Below, in pieces: positions 5,503-7,026 of a DNA stretch of 7,026 nt. This DNA comes from Desulfovibrio sp. OttesenSCG-928-G15 (GTDB taxonomy: Bacteria; Desulfobacterota; Desulfovibrionia; Desulfovibrionales; Desulfovibrionaceae). The position numbers and the translations under genes were made by a program. The stretch covers positions 1 to 7,026 of the forward strand of contig JAJDIC010000095.1 in assembly GCA_030266525.1 (NCBI GenBank), given 5' to 3'. A model generated the notes under the pieces. The model did no database searches. It was given only the letters and a program-made list of their open reading frames with translations, and was not told the origin of the DNA. Position 1 is the stretch's first letter. Every line of letters begins with the position of its first letter.

Positions 5503-6310
5503 AAAATTGCTGTCGATTGGCGCTATTCTGCTGTATTCGCTTGGCGCTCTCGGAATTATTCTTGGAACCATGTCATCCCGAAGGCAGCTCAAGAATGCCG
5601 CCCATATTGTTACCCTTGGCGGGTTTTGTCTGCACAGCGCGGCAATGGGCGTTGCCCTGCACAACGAAGGCTTTGCCCTTTTTTCCGCCGGGCAGTTCAT
5701 GCAGCTTTTGGCCTGGTGCTTCATCTTTTTATATCTCGCTGCCTGGCGTTGGCTGAGGTTGCCTTTTCTCGGCCTTACCGCCGCGCCGCTGGCTCTGCTT
5801 TTGTACATCCTTTCCCTGCGTGCTTCGGGCACGGGCAGTTTACTGCCGGAGCATCTTTCCGGTCTGTTTTTCGGCATGCACATATGGGCGCTGTATCTGA
5901 GCCTGGGGCTTCTGGCCATGGCCTTCGGGGCAGGGCTTCTTTTTGTATACACGGAAGGCAAACTGAAAAAAAAGATGCCTCTGGCCGGCTTTACCAAAGA
6001 CATGCCTTCGCTCGCCACATACGATAAAGTGAACATGGTGGCAGTGCTGATTGGTTTTCCCCTGTTCACTATCGGGGTTATGTCCGGTTTTGTATGGGCG
6101 CCCATGGCTTCGACCATCGTGGAAAACCCCAAAGTTCTGCTTTCCCTTTTTGTCTGGATGCTGTACGCGCTTCTTTTCTACCAGCGCACGGCCCTGCGTT
6201 ACCGGGGCAGGAAAACCGCCGTCATGGCCATTACCATTTTTTGCATCAGCGCGGTGTCCTTTGGCATAGATTATTCTGTCTCTCACCACAGCAACCAGTT
6301 CTTACCCTAA
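5492..6310 (+). CDS. HemX/CcsA-family cytochrome c assembly membrane protein
   Basis: This 272-residue inner-membrane protein has about eight hydrophobic helices, roughly at residues 6-26, 37-56, 66-85, 91-109, 124-152, 181-203, 214-230 and 241-260. It belongs to the cytochrome c assembly protein family (PF01578) that includes CcsA, CcmC and HemX. Shared features include H130 in a FGMHIW segment, GFVWA at 199-203 and a C-terminal HH at 265-266. The tryptophan-rich WWD motif of true heme-handling CcsA/CcmC is missing: where those read WDPKE, this has ENPK (211-214). It is therefore closer to HemX, which in Bacillus lies beside hemA and lowers HemA levels. It starts inside the end of the dehydrogenase gene and stops 13 bases before hemA. 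The ribosome binding site is weak, so translation may be coupled to the upstream gene. A role in heme export or cytochrome c maturation remains possible. Confidence 0.85.
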   Translation: MEVEKLLSIGAILLYSLGALGIILGTMSSRRQLKNAAHIVTLGGFCLHSAAMGVALHNEGFALFSAGQFMQLLAWCFIFLYLAAWRWLRLPFLGLTAAPLALLLYILSLRASGTGSLLPEHLSGLFFGMHIWALYLSLGLLAMAFGAGLLFVYTEGKLKKKMPLAGFTKDMPSLATYDKVNMVAVLIGFPLFTIGVMSGFVWAPMASTIVENPKVLLSLFVWMLYALLFYQRTALRYRGRKTAVMAITIFCISAVSFGIDYSVSHHSNQFLP

Positions 6311-6323
6311 CGAAGACGCGTTC

Positions 6324-7026
6324 ATGAATACCGATATTACCCTTGTCGGGCTGAATTACAAAACGGCCCCGGTAGAGGTGCGGGAGCGCTTCGCCCTGAC
6401 CGACCCCGCCATTCTGGAAAATGGTGTGGTGCCGCTTGGTTCGGGCGTTCATGAATGTATGGTGCTTTCCACCTGCAACAGGGTGGAAATACTTGCGGCG
6501 GGCAAAGCCCCCATGCATGAAGAACTTCTGGCCTACTGGGCGAAAGCCTGTGGGCAGAACACAGAGCGGCTACGGCCGTATTGCTATATTCACAAGGGGG
6601 ATGCGGCGGTAAAGCATCTGTTTACCGTAGCTTCAAGTCTTGATTCCATGGTCCTTGGCGAACCGCAAATCCTTGGGCAGCTCAAAGACGCCTACAGACG
6701 CGCCCTGGAAGACCACCAGTCAAAAGTTATTTTGAACCGCCTTTTGCATAAATCGTTTTCCGTTGCCAAAAGGGTGCGCACGGAAACAGCCATTGCTTCC
6801 AGCGCGGTTTCCATAAGCTACGCAGCGGTTGAGCTGGCCAAACGCATTTTTGACAACATGCCCTCAACCCACGCCATGCTGATCGGCGCGGGCGAAATGG
6901 CCGAGCTTGCCGCCACCCATCTTGTGAATTCCGGTATTGCCTCGGTGCGTGTGGCTAACCGCACCTATGAGCGGGCCGTACAGCTTGCGGAACAATTTCA
7001 TGGCAAGGCCGTTCACTTTGAAGATT
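6324..7026 (+). CDS. hemA: Glutamyl-tRNA reductase, N-terminal 234 codons (runs off the window)
   Basis: GluTR reduces glutamyl-tRNA-Glu with NADPH to glutamate-1-semialdehyde, the first committed step of C5-pathway tetrapyrrole synthesis; HemL then makes 5-aminolevulinate. The N-terminal catalytic domain shows GLNYKTAPVEVRE (9-21) and the nucleophilic cysteine C51 in STCNRVE (49-55). The glutamate-recognition block SLDSMVLGEPQILGQLKDAY covers 105-124. The NADPH Rossmann fold begins at IGAGEMAEL (187-195), with ANRT following after the next strand. The window ends within this domain; the rest of it and the C-terminal dimerisation helix lie outside. The ATG at 6324 has only a weak GAAG about 8 bases upstream and lies 13 bases after the HemX-like gene, consistent with an operon. 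Position 12 is Tyr where many relatives have His, but Bacillus HemA also has Tyr there. Confidence 0.96.
   Translation, partial: MNTDITLVGLNYKTAPVEVRERFALTDPAILENGVVPLGSGVHECMVLSTCNRVEILAAGKAPMHEELLAYWAKACGQNTERLRPYCYIHKGDAAVKHLFTVASSLDSMVLGEPQILGQLKDAYRRALEDHQSKVILNRLLHKSFSVAKRVRTETAIASSAVSISYAAVELAKRIFDNMPSTHAMLIGAGEMAELAATHLVNSGIASVRVANRTYERAVQLAEQFHGKAVHFED

Noticed and set aside
6354..6362. Tyr in place of the usual His in the HemA NHKTAP motif
   Set aside because: Bacillus subtilis HemA has the equivalent DYKSAP, so this is normal family variation, not a defect.

Overview
The window looks like ordinary chromosomal core sequence from a sulfate-reducing deltaproteobacterium, most likely Desulfovibrionaceae. 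The reasons are the moderately GC-rich composition, the ricT-metG pair, and above all the order siroheme dehydrogenase / HemX-like membrane protein / glutamyl-tRNA reductase, which I remember from Desulfovibrio genomes. The family assignment is inference; no rRNA or other taxonomic marker is present.

Left part, minus strand: about 300 bases with no gene I can defend (1-296), then a strong perfect hairpin (297-324) just beyond the end of metG (methionyl-tRNA synthetase, 360-2333). Upstream of metG lies a PSP1-domain protein of the RicT/YaaT type (2486-3805). Both genes seem to start at GTG codons with good Shine-Dalgarno sequences, so the longest open frames overshoot at both N-termini. A 381-base divergent region (3806-4186) follows, with candidate promoters facing each way.

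Right part, plus strand: a small protein made of two ACT domains (4187-4615), then a 212-base spacer with a weak terminator-like hairpin and a degenerate 24-bp tandem repeat. Next comes a compact tetrapyrrole cluster: precorrin-2 dehydrogenase (4828-5502), an overlapping eight-helix HemX/CcsA-family membrane protein (5492-6310), and the first 234 codons of hemA (6324 to the window end).

How the genes fit together: HemA reduces glutamyl-tRNA to start tetrapyrrole synthesis. The dehydrogenase oxidises precorrin-2 to sirohydrochlorin, the branch point to siroheme (needed by dissimilatory sulfite reductase), to cobalamin, and in these bacteria to heme by the siroheme-dependent route. The HemX-like protein links the cluster to control of HemA or to heme and cytochrome c handling. 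The left half serves translation (MetRS) and probably RNA maturation (RicT).

I found no mobile element, CRISPR array, tRNA, rRNA or clearly novel system. The best leads are small: the unexplained left stretch, the long disordered tails on RicT, the leader of the ACT gene, the tandem repeat, and the degenerate heme-handling motif in the HemX-like protein.
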